From positions 1 through 24,911 of the forward strand of contig CANRKW010000006.1 of NCBI GenBank assembly GCA_947631345.1: 24,911 nucleotides of DNA. Direction: 5' to 3'. The first letter of the stretch is position 1. Each line of letters starts with the position of its first letter. The notes under the pieces were generated by a model. The model had not been told where the DNA came from, did no database searches, and was given only the letters and a program-made list of their open reading frames with translations. Origin of the DNA: an uncultured Bacilli bacterium (lineage in GTDB: Bacteria; Bacillota_I; Bacilli_A; RF39; UBA660). The position numbers and the translations under genes were made by a program. This document shows, one piece after another, positions 8,421 through 17,817 of this stretch.

Positions 8421-9053
8421 TTAAAATTCTTTTTTATTAAATATTTTATATGATATTTTATATGAGACATAAACCATAACTATAGATATTATAATTAAAA
8501 TTAGTAATAAATAATCTTCTAAAAATGCTAAATGTTTTAAAATATTAGATAAATCTATTAAGTTAGCAAGTACACTAACAATAATAACTATACCAAATAC
8601 TAGTAAAAATATACCAATTCTTGCTTTTTCAACACCAAATTTATAAATTATTGGGTACATAAATGTTAAAACTAGTAATGTTCCAAATATTACCCCAAAC
8701 ATTGTTACAAGTATTTGCTCATAGTTAATAGTTTTAGTATTAACATATGAAATTATAAAAGATAAAATCATAGTTATAATTGATACAATAAAAATCATTA
8801 ATAAAGTTGATACATATTTTGCTTTAACACTGTTTTTTCTTCCATTAGGTAGAGAAATAGAATAAGCATCCCACTTATTATAGTTATCATAACTAAACGA
8901 AGAAATCATTATCATTACACACATAAATGGTAATATAAATGAAATGTCCATTTTATCCATAAGCCCCATTAAGGCATATACAATAATTAATACTCCAAGT
9001 AATTTAAAATTACTTTTAATCATCCTTAAATCTTTTTTAATAAATCCTATCAT
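8421..9053 (-). CDS. ABC-2 type transporter permease (YtrA-like operon)
   Basis: A 210-residue protein with six membrane segments and a short cytoplasmic N-terminus, typical of ABC-2 permeases of the ABC2_membrane_5 kind found beside YtrA-type regulators. Its start overlaps the ATPase stop by one base. The operon has a single ATPase and a single permease, so a homodimer of each subunit is expected. Related systems respond to cell-wall antibiotics (Bacillus Ytr) or export phenol-soluble modulins (Staphylococcus Pmt); which applies here cannot be told from sequence. Confidence 0.82.
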   Translation of the reverse strand: MIGFIKKDLRMIKSNFKLLGVLIIVYALMGLMDKMDISFILPFMCVMIMISSFSYDNYNKWDAYSISLPNGRKNSVKAKYVSTLLMIFIVSIITMILSFIISYVNTKTINYEQILVTMFGVIFGTLLVLTFMYPIIYKFGVEKARIGIFLLVFGIVIIVSVLANLIDLSNILKHLAFLEDYLLLILIIISIVMVYVSYKISYKIFNKKEF

Positions 9054-9910
9054 TATTCTTCTCCTTTAATCATTAGTATCATTAAATCATCTAAAGTTAT
9101 TTTATCTATTATAGATATATTATATTTTTTTGAAAATTCTTTTTTATTAGATACTAATACTTCATATTCATATTTTGTTTTTTTATATTTAATATAATCT
9201 TTTTTATCAATACTCTTAAATTCTTTTTCTGTACATTTTACTATTCCATATTTATCTAATAATTCGTTAGTAGTTTTAGATAAAACAATTTCACCGTTAT
9301 TTATAAATGTTATATAGTCTGCAATATGTTCTAAATCAGTAGTTATGTGGCTAGAAAGTAAAATAGAACACTCATCTTTTTCTAATATATTTTGAAATAT
9401 ATCTATTATTTCTCTTCTTGCTACTGGGTCAAGTCCAGAAGTAGGCTCATCTAATATTAAAAGTTTCGGGTGATGTGATAAGGAAGCAGCTATTTCTAAT
9501 TTTTTTCTCATACCTTTAGAAAAAGTTTTAATTTGTTTATTAGGTAATAATGAAAATTCTTTTAAATAATTATTAAACATTGAAGCATCCCAATTTTTAT
9601 AAATACTTTTCATTATATTATTTATATCATTTGGTGTAAGAATTTCAGGAAAGAACATATCGTCTAAAACAACGCCTATATCTTCTTTTATTTCTTTATC
9701 ATATTTACGATTATCAAGTCCAAAAATTTTAATTTCACCACTATAAGATTTAATAATATCTAAAATAGCCTTTATAGTTGTAGTTTTTCCAGCACCATTT
9801 TCACCAATAAACCCCATAATCATTCCTTTAGGTAAACTAAAAGATACATTTTTTAATTCAAAATTATCATATTTTTTACATAAATTTTTAATTTCTAAAA
9901 CATTTTCCAT
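9053..9910 (-). CDS. ABC transporter ATPase (YtrB-like)
   Basis: The 285-residue ATPase has Walker A GENGAGKT (36-43), the variant signature FSKGMRKK, Walker B LLILDEPTSGLD and H-loop SSHI. The C-terminal 70 residues after the ATPase core are typical of the CcmA/BcrA-like subfamily of drug, lantibiotic or peptide exporters. It overlaps the GntR gene by 23 bp and the permease gene by one base, so the three are co-expressed. It energises the permease at 8421-9053. Confidence 0.92.
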   Translation of the reverse strand: MENVLEIKNLCKKYDNFELKNVSFSLPKGMIMGFIGENGAGKTTTIKAILDIIKSYSGEIKIFGLDNRKYDKEIKEDIGVVLDDMFFPEILTPNDINNIMKSIYKNWDASMFNNYLKEFSLLPNKQIKTFSKGMRKKLEIAASLSHHPKLLILDEPTSGLDPVARREIIDIFQNILEKDECSILLSSHITTDLEHIADYITFINNGEIVLSKTTNELLDKYGIVKCTEKEFKSIDKKDYIKYKKTKYEYEVLVSNKKEFSKKYNISIIDKITLDDLMILMIKGEE

Positions 9911-10286
9911 TCTTATTTTCCTCCCATAATATGTCTAACATTTCATTTAATGTTTTTTTGTTAATGTTATTCATTTTTGCAATTATTACAGATTTATCTA
10001 TTAATTCTTCTATTTTGTTTAATTGTTCTTCTAAAGCTATACTTTTATTTATTTTAGCAATATAGAAACCTTTTGATGGAACATTTTTTAAGTATCCTTC
10101 TTTTACTAATTCTTCATATGCATTTTTAGTTGTTATTACACTACAATGAAGATCTTTTGCAAGTGTTCTAATAGATGGTAATAATTCATTTTCTTTTAAT
10201 TCATTAGATACAATTTTTACTTTTATCTGTTCCTTAATCTGTTCATAAATAGGAACACCACTCGAATTACTTATTATAATTTCCAT
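9888..10286 (-). CDS. GntR-family regulator, YtrA subfamily
   Basis: A 132-residue protein with a GntR winged helix (about 1-78): P-I-Y-E-Q-I-K-E-Q-I-K, L-P-S-I-R-T-L-A-K-D-L and the recognition-helix region I-T-T-K-N-A-Y-E-E-L. A short helical tail of about 50 residues follows. This short C-terminus is characteristic of the YtrA subfamily, which represses a linked ABC transporter operon. GAGGTGA precedes the ATG. A consensus promoter with an overlapping palindrome lies 13-52 bp upstream of the start, consistent with autorepression released by a ligand, often a cell-envelope-active compound in this family. Confidence 0.9.
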   Translation of the reverse strand: MEIIISNSSGVPIYEQIKEQIKVKIVSNELKENELLPSIRTLAKDLHCSVITTKNAYEELVKEGYLKNVPSKGFYIAKINKSIALEEQLNKIEELIDKSVIIAKMNNINKKTLNEMLDILWEENKNGKCFRN

Positions 10287-10298
10287 ATCTCACCTCTT

Positions 10299-10338
10299 TG
10301 TATATATACATTATATACAGAATATACACACCTGTCAA
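10299..10338 (-). promoter_or_regulatory. Consensus sigma-A promoter with overlapping GntR operator candidate
   Basis: On the minus strand TTGACA (10338-10333), 17 bp, TATAAT (10315-10310): a perfect consensus. A perfect 12-bp palindrome TGTATATATACA (10299-10310) covers the end of the -10 and the likely start site. Two further TGTATA half-sites lie in the spacer. I infer that the YtrA-like regulator binds here and represses its own operon. Confidence 0.85.
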
Positions 10339-10340
10339 TA

Positions 10341-10368
10341 ATAAAAGACTATCATAATTTGATAATCT
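10341..10368 (-). terminator. Rho-independent terminator of the YjbR-like gene
   Basis: A 9-bp stem (10346-10354 with 10360-10368, one wobble) and a 5-nt loop start right after the stop codon, followed by a T-rich tail on the minus strand. The tail overlaps the -35 of the gntR promoter, so terminator and promoter are packed together. Confidence 0.7.
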
Positions 10369-11403
10369 CTATTTATTTATATATTCACTTAAAAGGACAG
10401 GCATATATCTTGGACCTCTTACAGCATTAACTTTAAATTCTTTTAATATACTAAATGAATACTTTCCTTTTTCATATCTTTTTATTAATTTAATTTTCAT
10501 AATTCTATTCATTTTTAAATTTTTATCTTTATATTGATAAGGAATACTTACTTCTATTACTTTAAATTTATACATAATAGATGAATAAGGTTCTGTAACA
10601 TATAAATATACTATATCGTCTATTTTAATATTTGTACTTTGCTTCCACATTATTGTGTTATTTTCTTTTAGTGCATTTTCTATATCAAAGTATTTTGGAT
10701 TAGCAGGAATTAGCCACTCATTAGGCTTTTTATCTATAACAGTGTATGAATAACTTTCTTCTATTAACTTCATTATTTCTGTGTCTTTTAAGGTATTATT
10801 TAGTATAATAGAAATCCAACTTTTCTTATTCATATGGTACGCTTCATAAAATCCATCTAGTTTAAGTAAATTTTCTATTTCATTTGGGCCTAGTTTTATA
10901 TTAATTATTTCTACTTCCCCAGTAGTTTTTCTATCTAATTTACTTTTATCAATATTCATAACTATACCATACCATTTTTTACTTTCTTTATTTCTAAAAA
11001 CTGCAAAGCCTGGAGATTTAGCCCACTCAAATTCTGGAAGACTATCATATTTTTCTTTTATTAACTTAGCTATTCTATTTGTTTGATTATATATAAAGTC
11101 TATTCTAATAAAACATTTATCTTTAATATCTAATAATAAATTTTTAAATTCATTTTTTACTTCACTTATAAAAGAACCTATATTTTCTTCTATTCTAAAA
11201 CTTGTATATTCTTCATTAAAAGATAAGTCAATTATTTTACCTTTAACGGTTCCTTCTTTATTTATTTCAATATCAATTCTAAAATTATCGTTCATAATAT
11301 TTTTAGAATATTTATATGAATCTTTATCTTTTTTAAAACCATATTTTTCTATTTTATTATAGTCGATTTTAGTTTTTTTAAATATTTCTTCTTCAATAGT
11401 CAT
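10369..11403 (-). CDS. MmcQ/YjbR-domain protein with C-terminal PUA/EVE-like domain
   Basis: The 344-residue protein has three parts. Residues 1-95 are an N-terminal alpha/beta domain (S-F-N-E-E-Y-T-S-F-R). Residues 95-225 are the MmcQ/YjbR fold, marked by P-G-F-A-V-F-R-N, K-W-Y-G-I-V-M and A-Y-H-M-N-K-K-S-W. Residues 230-340 read W-L-I-P-A-N-P-K, then I-D-D-I-V-Y-L-Y-V and Y-K-F-K-V-I-E-V, which looks like a PUA/EVE-type nucleic-acid-binding domain. YjbR proteins have a CyaY-like fold and are annotated as DNA-binding; EVE domains often read modified bases. A role on modified nucleic acid is inference. It stands alone, with a terminator after it and a 317-bp gap before it. Confidence 0.75.
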   Translation of the reverse strand: MTIEEEIFKKTKIDYNKIEKYGFKKDKDSYKYSKNIMNDNFRIDIEINKEGTVKGKIIDLSFNEEYTSFRIEENIGSFISEVKNEFKNLLLDIKDKCFIRIDFIYNQTNRIAKLIKEKYDSLPEFEWAKSPGFAVFRNKESKKWYGIVMNIDKSKLDRKTTGEVEIINIKLGPNEIENLLKLDGFYEAYHMNKKSWISIILNNTLKDTEIMKLIEESYSYTVIDKKPNEWLIPANPKYFDIENALKENNTIMWKQSTNIKIDDIVYLYVTEPYSSIMYKFKVIEVSIPYQYKDKNLKMNRIMKIKLIKRYEKGKYSFSILKEFKVNAVRGPRYMPVLLSEYINK

Positions 11404-11567
11404 TTATTACTCCTAATTATTTTTTAAATTTTTATTTTCCGACAATATCTTTATGTACAGATGTTTTGCCATATTCTTCCAGGGTTTAATACTAATTTTA
11501 TAACTATTTAAACTTGCTTGACTTTTAATTATGGCAAATTCGCCTTAATTAAAATTATGAAGTATCT

Positions 11568-11683
11568 ACTTTAAAACATTAGTAGCTTATATTCTAAATT
11601 GTGTTGATTTAAAATTAACTCTATACGCCAAAGCAATTTATAAAATTTTACATTTCTTTACAATTTTCCACTTTTTCAACTAT
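11568..11683 (-). pseudogene. Degenerate RhuM-family remnant (second copy)
   Basis: In three frames on the minus strand this stretch reads I-V-E-K-V-E-N, then R-N-V-K-F-Y-K-L, then YRVNFKSTQFRI-stop-A-T-N-V-L-K. It aligns with the RhuM remnant at 12606-12915 and with the family pattern N-L-D-A-I-I-S-V-G-Y-R-V-N. There are two frameshifts, and TAA stands where Trp is expected. It keeps the segment that the other copy has lost, so the two decayed separately. The rest of 11404-11720 shows no coding signal I can support, apart from a hairpin at 11675-11705. Confidence 0.7.
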
Positions 11684-11705
11684 TTCCATTTTGGAAATAG
11701 TTGAA
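11675..11705. repeat. Perfect 13-bp hairpin downstream of the metallophosphoesterase gene
   Basis: TTCAACTATTTCC (11675-11687) pairs with 11693-11705 across a 5-nt loop. It lies 16 bp past the stop of the metallophosphoesterase gene and partly inside the RhuM remnant. No T run follows on either strand. It may end or stabilise the phosphoesterase transcript. Confidence 0.5.
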
Positions 11706-11720
11706 TCTTACTATTAAAAC

Positions 11721-12566
11721 CTAATTATTTTTATTTAATATAATTTTAACTAACTCTGGACGATTATTTATTCTAAATGGAAGTATGCTGTTACCTATTC
11801 CTCGGCTTACAACCATTACCTTATTATTTTTTTCAAATTTACCACTTGTATATTTTGGAAAGAATCCTTGATTCGGGGCTATTAATCCTTCAGTAAAGGG
11901 TAGTCTTATTTGTCCACCGTGAGCGTGTCCAGTTAAAACTAAATTTACGTCCATTTTTACATAAGTATCAAACACCTCTGGTCTATGTGATAGTAAAATA
12001 CTATATTTACTTTTATCATAATCTATACTATTTATTTCGTCTTCTATAATGCGTGAATCTTCTATGTATTCATTGCCACTCATAGATGGATCATTTATAC
12101 CTATTAAATTAATAGTTTCACCATTAACTGTGAGTATTATAGCTTCATTATCTAAAATAGTTACTTTATTACTTTCTAATTTTTCTTTTAACTCTTGATA
12201 TTTAGTGCTACTTATATTAGTCTCGTGATTACCCGTAACATAATAAATAGGTGCGATAAAGTTAAGTTTTTCTATCAAACTAATAGATAAATCTATATCT
12301 ATTTTATTTGAATCTATTAAATCTCCAGTAATAACAATTATATTAGGTTTTTCTTCTTCTATTTCATTTATTAATTTATTTGTTAATTTCTTATTTTTAG
12401 TATTATGAAAATCTGATATTTGAATTATCTTATAATTATCAAAATTATCTGGTATATTATTATCAGTTATATTATAAGTAGTTACTTCTAATTCTGTATT
12501 TTCATAATAAAGATAATATGAAAATACAATTAATAATAGAAATATAATTATTATTTTCTTTTTCAC
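11721..12566 (-). CDS. Membrane-anchored metallophosphoesterase (calcineurin-like, YkuE/YaeI type)
   Basis: About 281 residues: an N-terminal membrane anchor (about 4-22) and then a calcineurin-like phosphoesterase domain on the outer face. The metal-binding motifs are all present in order: D-F-H-N, G-D-L-I-D, G-N-H-E, L-S-H-R-P-E and G-H-A-H-G-G-Q, ending in the typical S-R-G-I-G-N-S. Homologues hydrolyse phosphodiesters, with lipid substrates proposed for some (LpxH/YaeI-like). I chose the GTG at 12566 because TTGGAGG is 5 nt upstream; an in-frame TTG at 12587 would place that ribosome-binding site inside the gene. It sits between two RhuM remnants and lacks a clear promoter, so it may depend on the rhuM promoter. 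Confidence 0.83.
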   Translation of the reverse strand: MKKKIIIIFLLLIVFSYYLYYENTELEVTTYNITDNNIPDNFDNYKIIQISDFHNTKNKKLTNKLINEIEEEKPNIIVITGDLIDSNKIDIDLSISLIEKLNFIAPIYYVTGNHETNISSTKYQELKEKLESNKVTILDNEAIILTVNGETINLIGINDPSMSGNEYIEDSRIIEDEINSIDYDKSKYSILLSHRPEVFDTYVKMDVNLVLTGHAHGGQIRLPFTEGLIAPNQGFFPKYTSGKFEKNNKVMVVSRGIGNSILPFRINNRPELVKIILNKNN

Positions 12567-12605
12567 TATAACCTCCAATTTTACCAATTTATTTTTTATT
12601 TTCCT

Positions 12606-12915
12606 CTAGTCTTTACCAAATTTAGGTCCGTTTTTCATCCTTTTTTTATCTATTTTAAAACCTTTAATAATGTAATCCTTTAAAACATTATTAGCCCATA
12701 TTCTAAATTGTGTTGCATCAAGATTATAAAATTCTACATTTCTTTTAACTTCACGATTTCCTTCTTTTTGAACTACCGAGATTTTCTCTGTAGTTGCCCT
12801 TTTATCTAATTCTTGTTCTAAAAATATATTTTTTAATTGTTTCATCTTTTAAAACAACATCTATATTAACTTTTCCATCTTCAGTTTCATATAGTATTAT
12901 ATTACTTTCTTTCAT
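12606..12915 (-). pseudogene. RhuM-family gene with two internal deletions
   Basis: RhuM-family proteins start with a short strand-rich segment, then a winged-helix-like region, then a conserved core. Here the true start (ATG at 12915 after AGGTGA) reads M-K-E-S-N-I-I-L-Y-E-T-E-D-G-K-V-N-I-D, but after D-E-T-I it jumps out of frame to L-K-N-I-F-L-E-Q-E-L-D, removing the region expected to hold the HTH. A second, in-frame loss of about 13 codons (expected I-I-S-V-G-Y-R-V-N-S-K-R-A) joins N-L-D-A to T-Q-F-R-I-W-A. The reading then stops at 12606, far short of the usual 300-plus residues. The 79-residue open frame at 12606-12845 is a remnant and not an independent gene. A good promoter remains upstream. 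Confidence 0.78.
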
Positions 12916-12963
12916 TTCAATCACCTTTCCTTTCACTTTATTAATTTTTTTGAATTTAATTAT

Positions 12964-12992
12964 ATTCTAACATCAAAACATACGTTTGGCAA
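12964..12992 (-). promoter_or_regulatory. Promoter of the rhuM pseudogene
   Basis: Minus strand: TTGCCA (12992-12987), 17 bp, TAGAAT (12969-12964), with a TG one base before the -10. It faces away from the arginase promoter about 70 bp away and could also drive the downstream metallophosphoesterase. Confidence 0.65.
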
Positions 12993-13060
12993 TACTTTTT
13001 TTTAATAATTTTTATTTCTAATAAAACACATCTATTTTTCGTGCAAATAATAGCTATATG

Positions 13061-13080
13061 TGATACAATTTTAAAGGTGA
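13061..13080 (+). promoter_or_regulatory. Extended -10 promoter and ribosome-binding site of the arginase-family gene
   Basis: TGATACAAT (13061-13069) is an extended -10; no good -35 is visible. AAAGGTGA (13073-13080) follows and sets the start at the GTG at 13086 (or the ATG two codons later), giving a very short leader. Confidence 0.55.
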
Positions 13081-13085
13081 TATAC

Positions 13086-13946
13086 GTGAAAATGTTAATT
13101 ATTGGAGCAGTAAGTGATGCTGGTTTAATGACAGATGGAGCCAGTAAAGGAGCAATAAAATTAGGTAAATACTTAGAAAGTTTAAATTATAATGTTACAT
13201 ATTTAAAAAATAGTAAAGACTTTATTAAAGACAAAGATACTTCTAATAAAAGAAAAAATGAAAAAGAAATAAACAAATTTAACAAAAATTTATATAAATT
13301 AATTAGAACTAACAAAGATAAATTCCCAATTACTATTGGTGGAGATCACTCAGTTAGCATTGGAAGTGTTCTAGCAAGTCAAAGAAATAACAAGAGTTTA
13401 GGTCTTATTTGGTTTGATGCACACCCTGATTTTAATACTTTTGAAACTACTATAACAGGTAATATTCACGGTTTACCCCTAGCAAGTATTACTGCATTTG
13501 GTAATTCTAGTTTAACTAAATTCCACAAATTTAATTATATTAATCCAAAAAATGTGGTTATTATTGGAGCAAGATCAATTGATAAAGGAGAACTTCTTAA
13601 TTTAAAAAAAGCAGGTATTAAAGTGTTTACTACTAAAGATATATATGAATTAGGTATTGATTATATTTTAAAAGAAGCTTTAAATATTGTTTTAAATAAT
13701 ACTAATGGTTTTCATTTAAGTTATGATTTAGATGTAATTGATCCTTTAATAGCAAAAGGTGTATCTGTAAAAGAAAGTAATGGAATAGATTTAGATATTG
13801 CTTATAAAACTTTAGAAATATTACTTCAAAGCGAAAAACTATTATCTTTTGATTTAGTTGAATACAATCCTTTATTTGATACTGATAATCAAACCTTTAA
13901 AATAGCAGTTAATCTTCTTAATATGATTACAAAAAAAGGATTTTAA
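13086..13946 (+). CDS. rocF: Arginase-family ureohydrolase
   Basis: About 286 residues of the ureohydrolase superfamily: G-G-D-H-S, W-F-D-A-H-P-D-F-N-T, L-S-Y-D-L-D-V-I-D-P and a late S-F-D-L-V-E-Y-N-P supply the binuclear manganese site (His and Asp ligands). The G-N-I-H-G-L-P-L segment is the form seen in arginases rather than agmatinases, so hydrolysis of L-arginine to ornithine and urea is the best guess. The N-terminal half is somewhat reduced compared with classical arginases, so another guanidino substrate is possible. An open frame reaches back to 13041, but that stretch holds the promoter, so translation must begin at 13086 or 13092. The stop codon overlaps that of the convergent yetF-like gene. 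Confidence 0.82.
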   Translation: MKMLIIGAVSDAGLMTDGASKGAIKLGKYLESLNYNVTYLKNSKDFIKDKDTSNKRKNEKEINKFNKNLYKLIRTNKDKFPITIGGDHSVSIGSVLASQRNNKSLGLIWFDAHPDFNTFETTITGNIHGLPLASITAFGNSSLTKFHKFNYINPKNVVIIGARSIDKGELLNLKKAGIKVFTTKDIYELGIDYILKEALNIVLNNTNGFHLSYDLDVIDPLIAKGVSVKESNGIDLDIAYKTLEILLQSEKLLSFDLVEYNPLFDTDNQTFKIAVNLLNMITKKGF

Positions 13947-14593
13947 GCATTTACACTATCTTTTTTAATTATATATGCTTTGTTATTTTTATAAAATGCA
14001 TAAAATACATCACTTACTTCACATCCTTCTTTTTTAACTAAATCTCTTACCCATTCTTCACTTTTATTAATGTATTTTAATGTACTTCTTTCAATTTTTC
14101 CATCTAATATTATAGGAAAAGGATTATCACTTTTTATTTTAAGAAAGTTATACTTAAATATATTAAGTTTTCCATTATTTTCTAAAACAGCATATTCTAC
14201 ATCAGTTAAATTCTTAATATTATTACTTCTTAATTCTAAAAGCAAATCATCTAATGTATATCTTTGTTTTACCATTTCTTTAAAATTAATTATTCCTTTA
14301 TTTATTATTAATACAGGTTTACCATCTATCATATTTCTAAATTTGCTGAATTTTAAAGAAATAAAAGCAGTTATAATTTCTAATAAAACTAAGGCAAGTA
14401 TTGGTAATATAGTAAGCCATAAGGTGTCTTCAGAATTTTCTATACTTATAGCAACCATTTCTGCTATTAAAATGCTCACTACTAAATCTTGAATACTTAA
14501 CTTTCTTATTTCTCTTTTACCCATTAATCTATATATAATTAATATAAATAAATAGAAAAATACAGTTCTATGAATAACAATAAATAATTTCAT
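13943..14593 (-). CDS. YetF/DUF421 family membrane protein
   Basis: A 216-residue protein with three N-terminal membrane segments (about 4-22, 33-52, 58-80) followed by a cytoplasmic domain. Diagnostic segments are R-L-M-G-K-R-E-I-R-K-L-S-I-Q-D-L in the first loop, G-K-P-V-L-I-I-N-K-G-I-I-N, and L-D-D-L-L-L-E-L-R. YetF-like proteins are linked to sporulation or cell-envelope functions in Bacillus, but the molecular role is not settled. AGGTGA precedes the ATG. It is divergent from the YrzE-like gene, and its stop shares bases with the arginase stop. Confidence 0.88.
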   Translation of the reverse strand: MKLFIVIHRTVFFYLFILIIYRLMGKREIRKLSIQDLVVSILIAEMVAISIENSEDTLWLTILPILALVLLEIITAFISLKFSKFRNMIDGKPVLIINKGIINFKEMVKQRYTLDDLLLELRSNNIKNLTDVEYAVLENNGKLNIFKYNFLKIKSDNPFPIILDGKIERSTLKYINKSEEWVRDLVKKEGCEVSDVFYAFYKNNKAYIIKKDSVNA

Positions 14594-14666
14594 ATCTTCA
14601 CCTATTATTATTTTGTTCTTATGAATAAATTTTTAAACAAGAAATATACTTAATTAGGTGATAATT

Positions 14667-15022
14667 TTGAAAAAATATAAAGATTTATTAAAAATAATAG
14701 GAAAATTTTTTATATCTTTGTTTATCTATTTAATTATTATTACGATTTTTGCTTATTTTAATATTATTTCATATAATGTTGTTTCTGTATTATCTTTTAT
14801 ATTTATGATTTTGTTATTTTTAATTAGTGGATTTAAAACAGGTAAAATAAGTGAAAAGAAAGGTTTCATTAGTGGATTATTTATAGGAATAGTAATAACT
14901 TTTATACTTCTATTATTATCTTTAATATTTAAGAGTTTTCCTACATTAAAGAGTTTACTATATTTCTTTATACTAATTATTAGTAGTGTGATAGGTGGAA
15001 TGATTGGAATAAACAAAAAAAA

Positions 15023-15026
<4 letters not shown>
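14667..15026 (+). CDS. YrzE/TIGR04086-like four-helix membrane protein
   Basis: About 119 residues with four membrane segments, a short cytoplasmic basic loop (G-K-I-S-E-K-K-G-F-I-S-G) and the G-G-M-I-G-I ending typical of the TIGR04086 family. In many Bacillota this gene lies near tgt/yajC, and here it is close to tgt, which supports the call. I chose the TTG at 14667 because AGGTGA lies 5 nt before it; the open frame begins at a GTG inside that ribosome-binding site. A TATACT at 14645-14650 may be its -10. Function is unknown. Confidence 0.7.
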
Positions 15027-16463
<1,437 letters not shown>

Positions 16464-16503
16464 TCATAGAACAATTTTATCACATATTTTTTTAATTTAG
16501 AAG

Positions 16504-17151
16504 TTATAAATCACAATTTAGTTTTTTAACATAGTTTATATTACAATTTTGAGTATTTATTATATTATTTAAAGCTGTCATTAATTCTTCGTCATCTTCT
16601 AGTAAGGCTAAATTATTATTTACTAAAGCACTTAATGTATTTATAAAAGAAGTATTTGTAGTTAATTCGTTATTGTATACTTTTATTAAATCTAATATAA
16701 GTTCTCTTTTTTCTAAATATTCTTCTTCTTTAGTTTTAGATGTAGATTTCATTTCATTATAAAGACGAGTAGTAAGAAATATACCTATTGATTCTAAAGC
16801 TAAACAGAGTATTTGTCTTAATAAGTTTATAAATTCTTCTTTAGTTTCTAATCTTATTGCAAGTAATAGTTCTTCATTTTCTGGTATTTCTTTTACATCA
16901 TTATAAAGATCATTTAAGTCATAAATAGTTCTTGCTGACATCATAAAGCGAAACAGATTATTAGATAATAAAACACTTAATAATAATGTTAAAAGAATTG
17001 ATGTATCAGTACTAGAATTTCTAATTTTACTTTCTTCCTTACTTTGCTTTACTTCACTAAGTAATTCCTCTATTTTTCCTCTAATACTAAAAATATCTGC
17101 TGTTTTTTTATTTATATTATCCATTAATTTATTTAGTTCTGTTAAATTCAT
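16504..17151 (-). CDS. Coiled-coil membrane protein of unknown function, paralogue 2
   Basis: 215 residues: an N-terminal amphipathic coiled-coil helix (about 1-45), two hydrophobic segments (about 50-70 and 110-128) and a long charged C-terminal helical part. It is paralogous to the protein from 17165-17806: both have D-I-N/D-N-I near the start, R-x-K-I-E-(E/D)-L-L, E-x-Y-L-(E/D)-K-R-E-L-(I/L)-L-D-L-I, D-(D/E)-E-E-L and N-I-N-(Y/F). I recognise no known family. Position in the queA-tgt operon suggests co-expression, not necessarily a related function. A 49-bp gap separates it from tgt. Confidence 0.72.
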   Translation of the reverse strand: MNLTELNKLMDNINKKTADIFSIRGKIEELLSEVKQSKEESKIRNSSTDTSILLTLLLSVLLSNNLFRFMMSARTIYDLNDLYNDVKEIPENEELLLAIRLETKEEFINLLRQILCLALESIGIFLTTRLYNEMKSTSKTKEEEYLEKRELILDLIKVYNNELTTNTSFINTLSALVNNNLALLEDDEELMTALNNIINTQNCNINYVKKLNCDL

Positions 17152-17164
17152 ATAAATACCCCCA

Positions 17165-17806
17165 TTATAAATTGTATTTTAGCTCTTTATCCCTAATAAA
17201 ATTTATATTATCTTTTTGTGAATTAATTAAGCTTTTTACAGCATCTAATAACTCTTCGTCTTCTTCTAATACTTTTGTATTATCTACTATTATTTTTAAA
17301 GTATTAAGTAAAGCACTGTTGGAATTTAATTCTTCGCGATAGTTTATTATTAAATCTAAAAGTAATTCTCTTTTATCTAAATAGTCTTCTCTTTCTAATT
17401 CATAACTTTCTTTATCTTTTTTGTATAGATAATTAGAAAAGAATATACCAATTGAACCTAAAAATATAGTTATTGTATCTAATAATAAGTATATTATTTG
17501 TTCTGCTGTTCTAAGTTCATAATTTTTTATATTTTCTTCATTTATATTTTCATTTTTATCTTTATTTACTTCATAAATAGTATTAACTGATGAAACTGCC
17601 CCATAAGAAGTCGCGCCTATTATTGTAAATGAAAGAAGTAAACAAAGCATTTTTTGTCTAGCCCTCCAAAGAGCAATTTTACAGTCTTTCTTACACTCTT
17701 TTAATTCTAAAAGTAAATCCTCTATTTTATCCCTAATTTCTTGAATATTCATTGTTCTATTTTCTATATTATCAACCAAATCGTGTGTAGCTTTTAAGCT
17801 TATCAT
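17165..17806 (-). CDS. Coiled-coil membrane protein of unknown function, paralogue 1
   Basis: 213 residues with the same plan as its downstream neighbour: N-terminal coiled coil containing R-D-K-I-E-D-L-L-L-E-L-K, a hydrophobic segment (about 52-72), a polar loop rich in N, K and E, a second hydrophobic segment (about 105-125), then a highly charged helical tail with Y-L-D-K-R-E-L-L-L-D-L-I. Both termini probably face the cytoplasm. GGAGGG precedes the start, and only 11 bp separate it from queA. The tandem arrangement points to a local duplication. No family recognised. Confidence 0.72.
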   Translation of the reverse strand: MISLKATHDLVDNIENRTMNIQEIRDKIEDLLLELKECKKDCKIALWRARQKMLCLLLSFTIIGATSYGAVSSVNTIYEVNKDKNENINEENIKNYELRTAEQIIYLLLDTITIFLGSIGIFFSNYLYKKDKESYELEREDYLDKRELLLDLIINYREELNSNSALLNTLKIIVDNTKVLEEDEELLDAVKSLINSQKDNINFIRDKELKYNL

Positions 17807-17817
17807 TTTTAACCCTC

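Noticed and set aside
11675..11705. Rho-independent terminator
   Set aside because: The stem is perfect, but there is no T run on either strand, so it is listed only as a hairpin.
12606..12845. 79-residue open frame as an independent gene
   Set aside because: The true N-terminus lies in another frame at 12915 with a good ribosome-binding site, and the frame starts inside a deleted RhuM sequence. It is part of a pseudogene.
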